The notes under the pieces: generated by a model | Database searches by the model: none | Told to the model about the DNA's origin: nothing | Seen by the model: only the letters and a program-made list of their open reading frames with translations | Shown here: positions 29,001 to 37,390 of the stretch, one piece after another | Position numbering within the stretch: position 1 is the stretch's first letter | Layout: the number at the start of each line of letters is the position of its first letter | Translations under genes and position numbers: made by a program | Origin: Primula veris | Lineage: Eukaryota > Streptophyta > Magnoliopsida > Ericales > Primulaceae | Length of the DNA stretch: 64,000 bases | Reading direction: 5' to 3' | NCBI GenBank assembly: GCA_963682055.1 | Contig: OY821748.1 | Span: forward strand, 4,126,343 to 4,190,342

Positions 29001-32000
29001 TTTTACAGAATCTCTCTCTCTCTCTCTAAACTGTTAAAACCTAGGTCTCTGTAAAATACTCTTCAAGGTTCTAAGTAGGGTTCCAACCCCAGTTGCAACC
29101 ATGTCTACGAACCCCAATTCTGATGATGACTGCACTCTAAGGGACTTCATGAACAAATCTCCAACCAGTCCTAGCTCTAAGGCAAAGGTAAATGAGTCCT
29201 CCTCTTCTAAGAAACATAGGACTAAAAAACGTGCTAGGAGGAATCCTGAGACTGAGCCTATTAAAGATAAGTTTGAGTTTGTTCCTAGATTTAATGAAGT
29301 TGATCCTAGATTCTGGAGTAGAAAATCTTATAGGAGATTTAGGGCTTACTCTAGTAAAGAAATCCATTGTGAAAGAAGGCTCAATTTGGTTAGTTATCCA
29401 CACATACAAGTGTATGTTGAAAAAAATGCTCTTTGCTGTTGGATTAGGAGACACTATTTCTTATGCTAGTTCCTACTATCCTGCTGTAGTTAAAGAATTT
29501 TATGCCAACTTGACTAGTGGTGTCTTTGATAAAAGTAATCCTATGTTTGGAAGGGTCTTTCTGAGGGGAATCACTTTAGACTTTACACCTGAGTTGATCA
29601 ATAACTGTTTGAATACACCCAATCCTTCTGTGGATAATGCTGAGTATGATATGGAAGTTATTGCTCTGGTTCTAACTGGAAAGAACACTAGCTTTGATGG
29701 TACTTCCATCAAAACATCCTCTCTCACACTTTGTGCTGCTGTATTGCACAAAATTGCTAGGTTCAACTGGACCCCTACCAAACAACCCTCTAGAGTTAAC
29801 AAAGACATGGCCATCTTTCTGTGTAAGATAATGTCTTCTCTACCCATAAACTTTGGCCATCATATCTTTAACCTTATAAGGGATTTCAGTGATGATAATT
29901 CATCATCCATTCTGCTTCCATTCCCCTGCCTAATTTCTAGTATAATTCTGGGTCAAGTTGCTTCTATGAATAGAGATTCTCCCATTAGTATCACTAATGA
30001 ACCAATCACAGATTGTCCCTCTGCTCTCTATATTTCTGCCAAACTACTAAAAGAAGGACATGTCAATGACATTTCTGGTGACAAAGGGAAAGAAAAAGAA
30101 GAAGAACCTTCAACTGCTCCTTCAGCAAAGAAGAAAGGTGTAAGGTGGTACTTACAACAGAAGTTGGCCTACAATCAAGAAAGGAGAGCTGAACTGGATG
30201 CTGATGACTATCAGATAAATAAGCTACTGGTGAATCTCATAGATAGTGAGGATGATGACAGTAATGACACTCAAAGTCATGATGGTTTTTCAATCAGCAG
30301 TGAGGATGACAATGCAGAAGATGAAGAAGTAGTCAGGCAAAATCCTCTAAGAGAAAGACCCCCACAGTGTGATATTCCAAGTGACTAATTCCAATGGTTG
30401 CTGACAAATAGGGGGAGTGAAGTTTATGTTTTGTTGTTTAGTTTCATTTTGATGTTTTCAAGACTTTATTCTGTTTTTCAATTCTGTTTTTCAATTATGT
30501 TGTATTAAGACAATTTTAGCCTGTTTGGCTTTAATCTGTGTGGCTTTAATAATTCTGCAGTTTCCTTCTGAAAATATCTTGATATCTTGTTGAAGTATGA
30601 ATGCCTTTAAACTTGAAACAGGTCTGAAAACTTACTGTGTGCACATACATTGTGCTTATATAATTTGCCTGCAATTCTAACATACAGGGGGAGCTTACTG
30701 ATATTGAATTTGCAGGTGGTTGGGATGATTTATAAACTTTATTGATTTGTCAAAACCAATGACAAAGGGGGAGATTGTTAGGACCAGATTTCTGGTCTAA
30801 ATATTGTTAATTGTCTATTGATTTTTACTAAATAAATACTAACTGTTATTAAGAACTAAGACAGGATTGACAGGTTCCAAGTACCAGTTGCAACCTATGC
30901 TGACAGGTTTCAAGTACCAGTTGCAACCTTAGTTGCAACCTCAGTTCAAACCTGTTGTTCAGCAGAATTCTGTTTAGTTCCATTTATCTGCATAACCATT
31001 CTTTAATATTATTACTTGTTTTAAAGTATGCAGGATATATTCTCATAAGGTCTTAAACGTTTATATGTGTTTATTGAGAATATTAATGTGTTAAGGAAAG
31101 ATGTTTTCTACAAGATATAAAGAGATTAGTTTATAAGGTTATGTTTCCTTTTAAATATAAATCTCTATTCTTATGCTTGTCCTTATCATATGTTTCAATC
31201 TTTATTCCTTATCTATATTCAGTATGATTTGTTTAAAGATTGAATGAAATATGGAGTTAAGTGTTTCATATATATGGGAAGATATTATCTCTAAATGATA
31301 TTATCTTCATATGTTTCCTTGTCATATGCAAATACTAATTCCTACAATCAAGCTAGTTATCAATCAGGTATCAACCAATGATGATTGAAGTTAATCCACG
31401 CTGAAGAATCACGCATTGATTGGAAAGATTGAAGCCAATCAAATAGAGTCAAAGCAATCATAAAAGATCTTGAAGAAAGAAGATTGATTTGTTCTCTTTA
31501 TATAGTTGATAACTAAGTTTGTAAAAAGTGTGTGTTCTAAATTATAAAGAACTTATTTTTCTAGAGAGAATACACGTGAGCTTTAAAAAGAAAACAATGG
31601 TGGGATGCCATTGATTTATAAGTGATAGTTATAGAGTAGGAGCAATATAGTGATAGGCAGAAAAACATAGAGGGAGTCTAAGTTTTTCATTAAGACTTGA
31701 GTCATATATTGTAAGCTTTTTATAATATCATAATCTGAGTAAGTGCCCTGGAGACGTAGCCTAGTTAGGTGAACTCCGTTGTTAAATGTGCGTGTGAATT
31801 ATTTCCAAGTACATTTAATTTTAAAACAGTTCTGTCCATTAATACACTTGGTTCCAACTGCAGTTCCAACCTCACTTGGAACCTTATACACTTGGTTCCA
31901 ACTGCAGTTCCAACTCCACTTGGAACCTTACTGCAAAACTGCATCTAGAACAGCGGATAGGAATTTCAAAGACCTCATATCAATAACATCATTCTGCTCT

Positions 32001-33104
32001 ATTGCTACTTAGTGGGGTGTTTGGAGTAACTATATCTGATGTACAAAAGCCAAACCAATCAGTGGAGCCAACCGAACCAAACAGATCATGTATTGGTTTG
32101 GTTCACTTTATGAAATTCACAAACCGATCTAATTGGCTAGTCTGCGGTTTTGGTGCTTTTGAAACCGGGTGCAAATTTACTTAAGTTAACTATATCATGT
32201 TTTCATAGGGTATATGTTTTTCATATGTATTTGTAATTATTTTTCGATTATATTTTTTAAATTAACGTTCTATTTTATTTCTAAAGTGTAAAATCTGAAA
32301 AAGTGACCTTTAATTTTTTTTTATGTTTTTAATTATTTGTTTGACAATTTATAAAGTATTAATATTAATAAATACCAAAAAATATATAAATGATCAAATT
32401 TTACAGATATTTTTAAACAAACACTTCAGAAATAAATAGCATATTGATTTAAAAAATATGATCGAAGTTAATTACGAATAAATTTGAAAAAACCTATAAA
32501 CCGGTGAAAACGTGATGTAGTATAACTTGAGTAAATGTGCACCATTTGATACCAATCTGAACAGAACCGATTATCCTACACATGCATAAGTAAAACTTGG
32601 TTTATAATATACATACCGTGCATATACGTTAATTAAAGCCGTGTTTTGTAAATTCTGCTATATAATCACTTGCTAGTTGCTATAGTGTATGTAGTATATT
32701 GTACTTATTATGTACACAGGGGAACCAAATAATTAAACCCTATTTTCTCAAAAAGAGGAACCGACAAACTTCACCTGCATGTCTAAATATAATACAAAAT
32801 CTACAAAATACTCCATGTATTCAACTGCATGTTTGCATGTAACCAAAAAGCCCTAGATCCTAGCTTATTTCACACACACACCCCCACATATCTATAGAGA
32901 TATAGAGAAAGAGACCTGAATGAGCTCCATGATGAAATGAACATCTTTGGAGTAAAGCTCGTTTGAGAGGTTTATAACGGCGTTATGAAGATCCTGCGTC
33001 AACGGATTCGACACGTGTTTACCGATCGAGAACTTTTTCGACCTTATCTCACATATGTGCAACCTCGCCTGCACCTCTTTACTGTCCACACTACTACTAG
33101 CCAT
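15203..33104 (-). CDS. NO VEIN-like protein with HSP90/sacsin-type ATPase domain (3 exons)
   Basis: Exons are 32916-33104, 20805-21015 and 15203-20088; all junctions are GT-AG and the phases give 1761 codons plus stop. The N-terminal GHKL (HSP90-like) ATPase fold is spread over all three exons: [16 protein letters not shown] closes exon 1, [10 protein letters not shown] opens exon 2, and [14 protein letters not shown] crosses the exon 2/3 junction. Exon 3 adds [12 protein letters not shown] and [13 protein letters not shown] and then a long helical region without a named domain that I recognise. The family includes Arabidopsis NO VEIN and relatives, linked to auxin-dependent patterning, but the biochemical substrate is not known to me. 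The first intron is 11.9 kb because a copia element sits in it; without the element and its duplicated 5 bp it would be about 1.76 kb. The frame is intact, so the gene can still be functional if the intron is spliced. Confidence 0.9.
20805..21015 (-). CDS. Exon 2 of the NO VEIN-like gene (core of ATPase domain)
   Basis: This 211-bp exon encodes the Mg/ATP-binding Asn-containing helix (NAEDNEY), the strand and loop [20 protein letters not shown], and GRSTKK...GFIGEK. These are standard positions of the HSP90-type fold. The exon starts exactly after the Gln of the helix, so splicing across the retrotransposon-bearing intron is needed to build the active site. Confidence 0.92.
21833..21837. repeat. 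Left target-site duplication AAGAC
   Basis: AAGAC directly precedes the 5' LTR and recurs directly after the 3' LTR at 31969-31973. Five bases is the usual duplication size of copia elements. Confidence 0.95.
21838..23063 (+). repeat. 5' LTR of the SIRE-type element (1226 bp)
   Basis: Begins TGTTAGGACC and ends GGAATTTCA. Compared by eye with the 3' LTR it has five substitutions and one extra 33-bp unit of an internal tandem repeat near 21935-22025 (TTTCAAGTACCAGTTGCAAC). Near the 3' end are repeats of ACTTGGTTCCAACTGCAGT. Promoter elements are expected here but I did not fix a start site. Confidence 0.95.
23066..23077 (+). promoter_or_regulatory. Primer-binding site for initiator tRNA-Met
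   Basis: TGGTATCAGAGC, two bases after the 5' LTR, is the standard plant copia site that pairs with the 3' end of initiator tRNA-Met to prime minus-strand synthesis. Confidence 0.93.
23123..24928 (+). CDS. gag of the SIRE-type element
   Basis: 601 codons from ATG 23123 to TAG 24926-24928. The N-terminal part has the copia gag pattern ([18 protein letters not shown], then GWEAPT) and the core helix region ending in [13 protein letters not shown]. Two CCHC zinc knuckles are present: [14 protein letters not shown] near residue 307 and [14 protein letters not shown] near residue 555. Acidic spacer and coiled-coil stretches lie between them. In plant copia elements gag and pol usually share one frame. 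Here gag ends at a stop and the protease continues in the -1 frame, with the switch near the A run at 24915-24918. Confidence 0.85.
   Translation: MDLMKEGNAFNKPPLLEGGVNYGVWKIRMRSFIKQQNEHAWKTVMYGWEAPTTMDNEGELILLPEDRWSTEEDRKSSANSTAINLIFAGVTLSVFRYISHCETAKEAWDILQVTFEGTTKVKAFKLQQLTTQFENLRMEEDENIEQFNGRICHIAHQAGTLGEKYSDAKLVKKTLRSLPERFEIKVTAIEESTDLDNLKLEELIGNLSTHELKFFKHKRPEKGIAFQAKKSESNACDKMSDEEQLAFFAKKVYKKFYKKKEDDTGSSKNFQKKDNQFKTESRFNNNSTGKWNCKEKDNKEYKSKEIQCRECRGFGHIQAECANTLKRNKNAYITTHSDSDSESNSDEEDGSNFVNFMGIITEKEPTYESDCEQVSTPVTTACETYSSDEEEPSDENITKQYLVLYEKYKCLSKQYLIISKLNVDLKDEVKNLTEKLKLQLAELTETKKIIKLLNVSASDKLDDMLSYSRGSKDISGLGYYGGKSTGKTTFIEAVAKAKTHDFDHKVRSSVATRVATRNKTQVYVKKVGSSVTTKVATMNKLNSFRDKNNFRLKLCNFCKKPGHSEIQCYLKRNRKYISQKTWLASVNKNLKWVWKVKEKQL
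24913..28124 (+). pseudogene. pol of the SIRE-type element, broken by frameshift
   Basis: Protease with DSG ([11 protein letters not shown], near 24980) is followed by the integrase zinc region ([10 protein letters not shown] ... VCGDCAIGK), the integrase core ([29 protein letters not shown]) and reverse transcriptase ([23 protein letters not shown]). The frame is lost near the GGGG run at 27112-27115; the rest, including the catalytic YVDDIVFG and RNase H (CDADWAG, STAEAEY, CDNKSAI), runs in the -1 frame to the stop at 28124. All catalytic motifs remain visible, so the damage is limited to single-base breaks. A 15-bp coding repeat lies at about 26345-26402 (V-x-T-E units). Confidence 0.9.
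28323..28470 (+). repeat. Three ~50-bp direct repeats between pol and the extra ORF
   Basis: Copies start at 28323, 28374 and 28424. Each begins GGTTG.AAG.TCAGTTG and continues with AACATCAGTTGAAACCTC. They contain or nearly contain the palindromic core GTTGCAAC that recurs elsewhere in the element. Noncoding here. Confidence 0.9.
29101..30388 (+). pseudogene. Extra ORF of the SIRE-type element (plant transposon-protein-like domain), frameshifted
   Basis: The sense-strand ORF starts at ATG 29101 with a basic, Ser-rich N-terminus and the pattern [11 protein letters not shown] ... [20 protein letters not shown]. It then shifts frame at an A7 run (29420-29426) and continues as [31 protein letters not shown] and onwards to the TAA at 30386-30388. 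This resembles the so-called putative plant transposon protein domain found in many plant LTR elements (remembered family, not searched). The C-terminal part is very acidic. Sireviruses often carry an extra ORF here, sometimes called env-like. I see no signal peptide or clear membrane segment, so an envelope role is not supported. The function is unknown. Confidence 0.7.
30761..30775 (+). promoter_or_regulatory. Polypurine tract of the SIRE-type element
   Basis: GACAAAGGGGGAGAT directly precedes the 3' LTR and would prime plus-strand DNA synthesis. Two more GGGGGAG tracts occur upstream at 30411-30417 and 30687-30693. Confidence 0.85.
30776..31968 (+). repeat. 3' LTR of the SIRE-type element (1193 bp)
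   Basis: Starts directly after the purine tract. It lacks one 33-bp repeat unit present in the 5' LTR and differs at about five bases; at each of these the 5' LTR has G or C and this copy has A or T. Confidence 0.95.
31969..31973. repeat. Right target-site duplication AAGAC
   Basis: Exact match to 21833-21837 at the other side of the element. It fixes the 3' LTR end at 31968. Confidence 0.95.
31974..32915. other. Remainder of NO VEIN-like intron 1 upstream of the element
   Basis: AT-rich intron sequence. The first 150 bp contain AACCGAACCAA / TTGGTTTGGTTC type motifs, similar to the segment near 35150-35725, so a decayed repeat may be present. No coding potential is seen. Confidence 0.6.
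32916..33104 (-). CDS. Exon 1 of the NO VEIN-like gene, separated by a retrotransposon
   Basis: Sixty-three codons from ATG at 33104 to a GT donor at 32914-32915. The end ([14 protein letters not shown]) is the first half of the family's N-terminal ATPase helix and fits in phase with exon 2 nearly 12 kb away. A short-range annotation would probably miss this exon and start the protein at a wrong internal Met. The upstream sequence has a plausible TATA box. Confidence 0.9.
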
Positions 33105-33282
33105 CCGGTTAGTAATTTATTAATTAAGTTGCAAATGTTATTTAACCCCTAGCTAGAAAAGTTGCAGATTATTGGGATATACATAAGTGAATTAGAAAGA
33201 AAAAAAAAAAAGAGATAGAGAGCAGTGAGAATGTGAAGGGGTGTGTGCAGAAAAAAGGTGTGCAATGAAGTAAAGGATGGTA

Positions 33283-33292
33283 CTATTATATA
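33283..33292 (-). promoter_or_regulatory. Candidate TATA box of the NO VEIN-like gene
   Basis: On the minus strand the sequence reads TATATAATAG about 180 bp upstream of the ATG at 33104, which would give a 5' UTR of roughly 150 bp. Position and sequence only. Confidence 0.45.
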
Positions 33293-34006
33293 TTGAGGTG
33301 GCGCATTTTAGAGGCCAATGGTCAGAGGTGCCGTGTAATGATATTGTTTATGCATGTATCTCTATGTCAGGGACAAAAGATATTGAACTGGCATTTTTTT
33401 TTTGAATTTTCTCACTAATTTTTTTTAATATATAAATTGATGTAAAATACCTACTATTTCATTAATACTGTAATAATATGTCGGATCGGATTCAACTCAA
33501 ATTTAAAGAGAGTTTCGTTAATATCTGTATATGCGATACGTAGTGACATAGATATGATCCCGACAAATAAACTTAATAATTTTTTTTAAAATTTAAATAT
33601 CGAATGATTAAATATAATTAATTAACAATCGTATATAAAGAGTAACATAATATTTTATTCTTATAAAAAATACATAACGATTTTGTTTGAAATATAAATG
33701 TGTGAAAAATAATATTTTTTAATTTATTTATGTATTTGAATTGAGTGATGACATTTAAGAGTAATTACAATATTAGAGTTAGGGTATTTTTAAAAAATTT
33801 AGACAAAATTAGATAGTCTTAAAATATTTGAATTGACTTATATTAATTGTCTTATATATTGTTTCATTCCATATTAGTTTTTAATTTGTTTGTACATTGA
33901 GAACCATTGCACTATATATTATTGTTTCAATAGTCGTTAAATTTCAATTGATGTTGTATAGTTCACATGGATTCAACAATTGCATGATCAAGGACCCTAA
34001 GACGAT

Positions 34007-34174
34007 CACAAATTAATTATAGCTAATGTTCATCTTATATTTAAATAGATTTGACTTCTCCTTCTAACTAATAAAATATTATTATAATCTCACAAATTAA
34101 TTATAGCTAATGGTCATCTTATATTTAAATAGATTTGACTTCTCCTTCTAACTAATAAAATATTATTATAATCT
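34007..34174. repeat. 84-bp tandem duplication
   Basis: CACAAATTAATTATAGCTAATG starts at 34007 and again at 34091, and the units match nearly base for base (one visible change, GTTC versus GGTC). The near identity suggests a recent slippage or repair event. Confidence 0.9.
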
Positions 34175-35149
34175 CTCTATGAAGAAGTAATTAAATGGAA
34201 ACTGAGTTTTGGTTAAATTCAAAGTTACAATACAGTAAGACAATAAAAGTCGTTTTTTATTTCAAAATATTGATAATAAAAAGGTAATCCATGTGAATCC
34301 ATGGTCAAATGGCCCCTAAGACCTCCCTTAAAACCAAGTTTGTACAAGCTTTAAAAAACTAACCCGTTGTCAAGAGTCAGAAAGGTATAGACAAGTAGAC
34401 AACTTATTAAAAAGTTTTGACTGATTAAAATGAACTAATAAGTACAAAAGTTTATCGTAAAGATAAATACAAAGGGTATTTACAAAAGTAAAGAAAAACA
34501 AGACGATCAATTGTAAACATCATAAAGTTCTAATGGTTATTACCAAATTATCAATAGCTATTGGAGCTATTTACATTTATACCTTAACATTAATATTGCA
34601 GTTGATTATTTTTTTATAACCAAAGGGTATTTAGAAATTAAGAAAAGTCAAGAGATAATCAATTGTAAAAAAAGAAAATAATGAAAATGTACACACACAT
34701 ATATACATAAGTGGTACTTAATTATAAAAAAACATGAATATTAAAACACGTTTAATGGTTAGTGCATATGTTACATGATGCTATTTATTTTTAATTTTGA
34801 TACTACATGATGTTAAATTATATGTAATAAATCATAAACAAAACTTGAGAATTTAAGATTTTGAAAATTAAGTATGTTTTTAGATATTAATGAATGATTA
34901 TGCATTGTAAAAATCACAAGTTTTTAATGTATATAGCAAATCAGCAAATAGTTATTGGAGCTATTAATTTACGTTTATCCCTGATCAACATTAACGTGGT
35001 TGATTATTTTTCATAGTTTCTCCGTATTGTTAGGATCATGTCACGTGTGTTTCCTTTCACTACTAGTGTACTTATTTTAACTGAAGTGTTCCGCTATTTA
35101 ACTAAAGTAACCTTAGTGTTAAAAGAAAACGGTTAATGGTGTATTGTTT

Positions 35150-35725
35150 GTATGGTATAACATGGCTTCGATACCGAATTTTTTGACTATATACTGATAT
35201 CATATCAAAAAAAATTTGCTTTGAAATTTTTTATACTATTACCGAACCAAAAAATTCGGTATAACGAACTTTCGGTATACCAAACTATTCGGTTGGTTCA
35301 GTTTGTTTTTATTTTTATACCAAACTTTAGAGTTTACAAGTGATGAAATAAAAAAATTGTGCGTATTGAAAAATAAAACATAGTATAAAGTTTTAAAAAT
35401 AGTAGATTAAAAATATATATTTATTTATATTATTGTTATATTTTTTGTTTATTTACATAAAAAAAAAGTAAACACTACTAGACTTTTCTAGTAAAGAGTA
35501 TAAATAATTAAAAAAAATGTTATAAATATTCACTCCAAAAATTAATATAAGTATATTATAACAATTTTAATAATTAAGTGTATATATATATTTTAGTTTA
35601 TTTGTCTATATATTATATTTTAATATTTCGATTTGAATCGGTATCATATCGAACTCACCAACCGAATACCGAAACTGAACCAACTTTCAAATATTGGTTC
35701 GGTTGTACCGTACCGTGACTTTCAA
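35150..35725. repeat. Putative foldback or MITE with ACCGAA/TTCGGT arms
   Basis: The left part has TTCGGTATACC and ATTCGGTTGGTTCAGTTTG; the right part has CAACCGAATACCGAAACTG followed by AACCAAC and GGTTCGGTTGTACCG, close to the reverse complement. The middle is AT-rich. The ends and a target duplication could not be set. Confidence 0.35.
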
Positions 35726-35948
35726 AGAGTATAATTTATTTATTTTTAATTATTATTTAAATTTATGATAGATTTAGGTTCTATTATATTTTTATTTGAG
35801 TTTTTAATAGGTTGAGTTTTTATTACGTGACGTAACTTGCACTGCCATCTTCTAATTTTTTTTATTCAAACGTTAATGTCAAAATTTGACTATAAATTTT
35901 TTAATAGAAATACAAATAAACGATATGTATAAATGAATAAATAGAATG

Positions 35949-36151
35949 TGTTGTAAGATTATTGGACTCTTGGGCTTTTACTTAATGGGCCCAGATGGGC
36001 TTGTAACCCTAACCCTCTATCTATATAAAGAGGGCTAGGAGTCTTGTATTTGACATTCCATTCATATTCATTCATAATAAAAGACTATACTGTTCCCCCT
36101 CTCTCTCTACTTCTGTCTCCCTAAATACATAGCTAATAGTGTATTACAACA
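35949..36151 (+). repeat. 5' LTR of the Ale-like element
   Basis: 203 bp, identical to 42547-42749. It contains a TATATAAAG box (near 36022-36030) and a poly(A)-type AATAAAAG motif near 36076-36083, so U3, R and U5 functions may all be kept. Confidence 0.95.
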
Positions 36152-36175
36152 CGTTATCAGCACTTTGCTTGCGGA
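36152..36175 (+). promoter_or_regulatory. Presumed primer-binding region of the Ale-like element
   Basis: CGTTATCAGCACTTTGC follows the 5' LTR. It shares only TATCAG with the usual initiator tRNA-Met site. CGTTATCAGCAC at this place is common in related plant copia elements (from memory). Which primer is used is uncertain. Confidence 0.4.
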
Positions 36176-37390
36176 TATTGGAGTAAAATAAAGAAGATTG
36201 GGCTATTTGTTTGAAAACGGAGTTTTAAAGCTCGAAGATTGGGTTATAAACATGAGGGCAAACTTTGAAGTTTTTTGTTATATCTATCTTCCTCAAAATA
36301 GCAGGAGGAGTAAGATACATCAATTTTATACCGAAACTGCAAATATAAATCATGTGTATGGTAATCCGTACGTACGTATTAATATTGCTTATGATTCCTT
36401 ACCACTGAAATTGAATATAACAATAAGACAAATACCATGTTACATGTACTGTAGCATTAGAACTTAACAAAGCAAAATTGCATGTACTGTAGCATTAGAA
36501 TTGTTATTGGTTGCTGTTATTTGGAAATCACACAACACGTCTGGTACTACCATTAACTTGATAATTTATTGGTCTGGTACTACAATTTATATGTGTTTGA
36601 CTGGTACTACTATTAAGTCTGAACAAATTGCATGTAAACATCGGTTCTCCTCGTCTACTGTAACAACATATATGTATGTGTAATTAACGGGTTATAATTA
36701 CAATTATGTTGATTTAATATGCCATCGTAGGGTTTGACGATCACATGCTATATATATAAACTTGTCATAAACCATGTATTAATTGCTAATTAAAAATATA
36801 ATGCTTGCTTGAATGTTAAAATTACCATGTATAGAATTATTCATATGGCAATAAACAGTAAATAATTGATTAATATCTTATTAGTATAATCAACATATCT
36901 TTTGATATTACCATAGATAAATATACCATATGACAGTTAATTGATTTGATTTGATTTGGTATGATATAATTTGTGTGATTGATAATCCTGAATTGATTTA
37001 GTTTATCACCAAATCTACTGCATGATTAGATATATATCATGAATATATTTTATACTGCCTTGTATATATGTGGTTATCTAGAAAAGATATACCTGTTATT
37101 TATTGCCATGAATGGTAAAATTGCGAAATCATATATATTCACATTTAAGTTGGAAAAATTATGAACCTTCCCCAAATAGGCTCACCTATTTGGATACGAT
37201 GTCTAGGAAAGATATAGGCGGAAGTCGATATCCTAATGAGGTCGGGTTTTAAGTGGCATTCGTGCCCTCCACCCTCACCGTCTTTCCTGGTCGTTTTTCA
37301 AGTAGAGCTACCGAAAGGGGTTGACTAAATAATAATTTCCCCGAGTGTGTTTATATAGTGATGTATGTTTCGCCGAATTGGTGTCTCTGT

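Larger units (their letters stand above)
21838..31968 (+). mobile_element. SIRE-type Ty1/copia LTR retrotransposon, inserted in an intron
   Basis: Complete boundaries are visible: LTRs of 1226 and 1193 bp starting TGTTAGG and ending TTTCA, a 5-bp target duplication AAGAC (21833-21837 and 31969-31973), a primer-binding site TGGTATCAGAGC two bases inside the 5' LTR, and a purine tract before the 3' LTR. Order gag, protease, integrase, reverse transcriptase, RNase H is the copia order. A long gag with two CCHC knuckles, an extra 3' ORF and several purine tracts fit the Sirevirus (SIRE) lineage. The element lies antisense to its host gene. gag/pol and the extra ORF each carry single-base frame breaks, so this copy as sequenced is not autonomous. 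The near-identical LTRs mean a recent insertion. Confidence 0.95.
33105..35948. other. Intergenic region upstream of the NO VEIN-like gene
   Basis: The first 200 bp are the 5' UTR and promoter of the minus-strand gene. The remainder is AT-rich with no gene. It holds an 84-bp tandem duplication (34007-34174) and a segment with ACCGAA/TTCGGT motifs in inverted arrangement (about 35150-35725), then ends at the target duplication of the second copia element. Confidence 0.6.

Noticed and set aside
29101..30388. Envelope protein reading of the extra ORF in the SIRE-type element
   Set aside because: No signal peptide, transmembrane helix or coiled-coil typical of env-like ORFs; the sequence pattern fits a plant transposon-protein domain instead.
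36198..36467. Plus-strand frame of 89 codons after the 5' LTR of the Ale-like element, at the place of gag
   Set aside because: No gag core pattern or zinc knuckle could be read; too weak to call.
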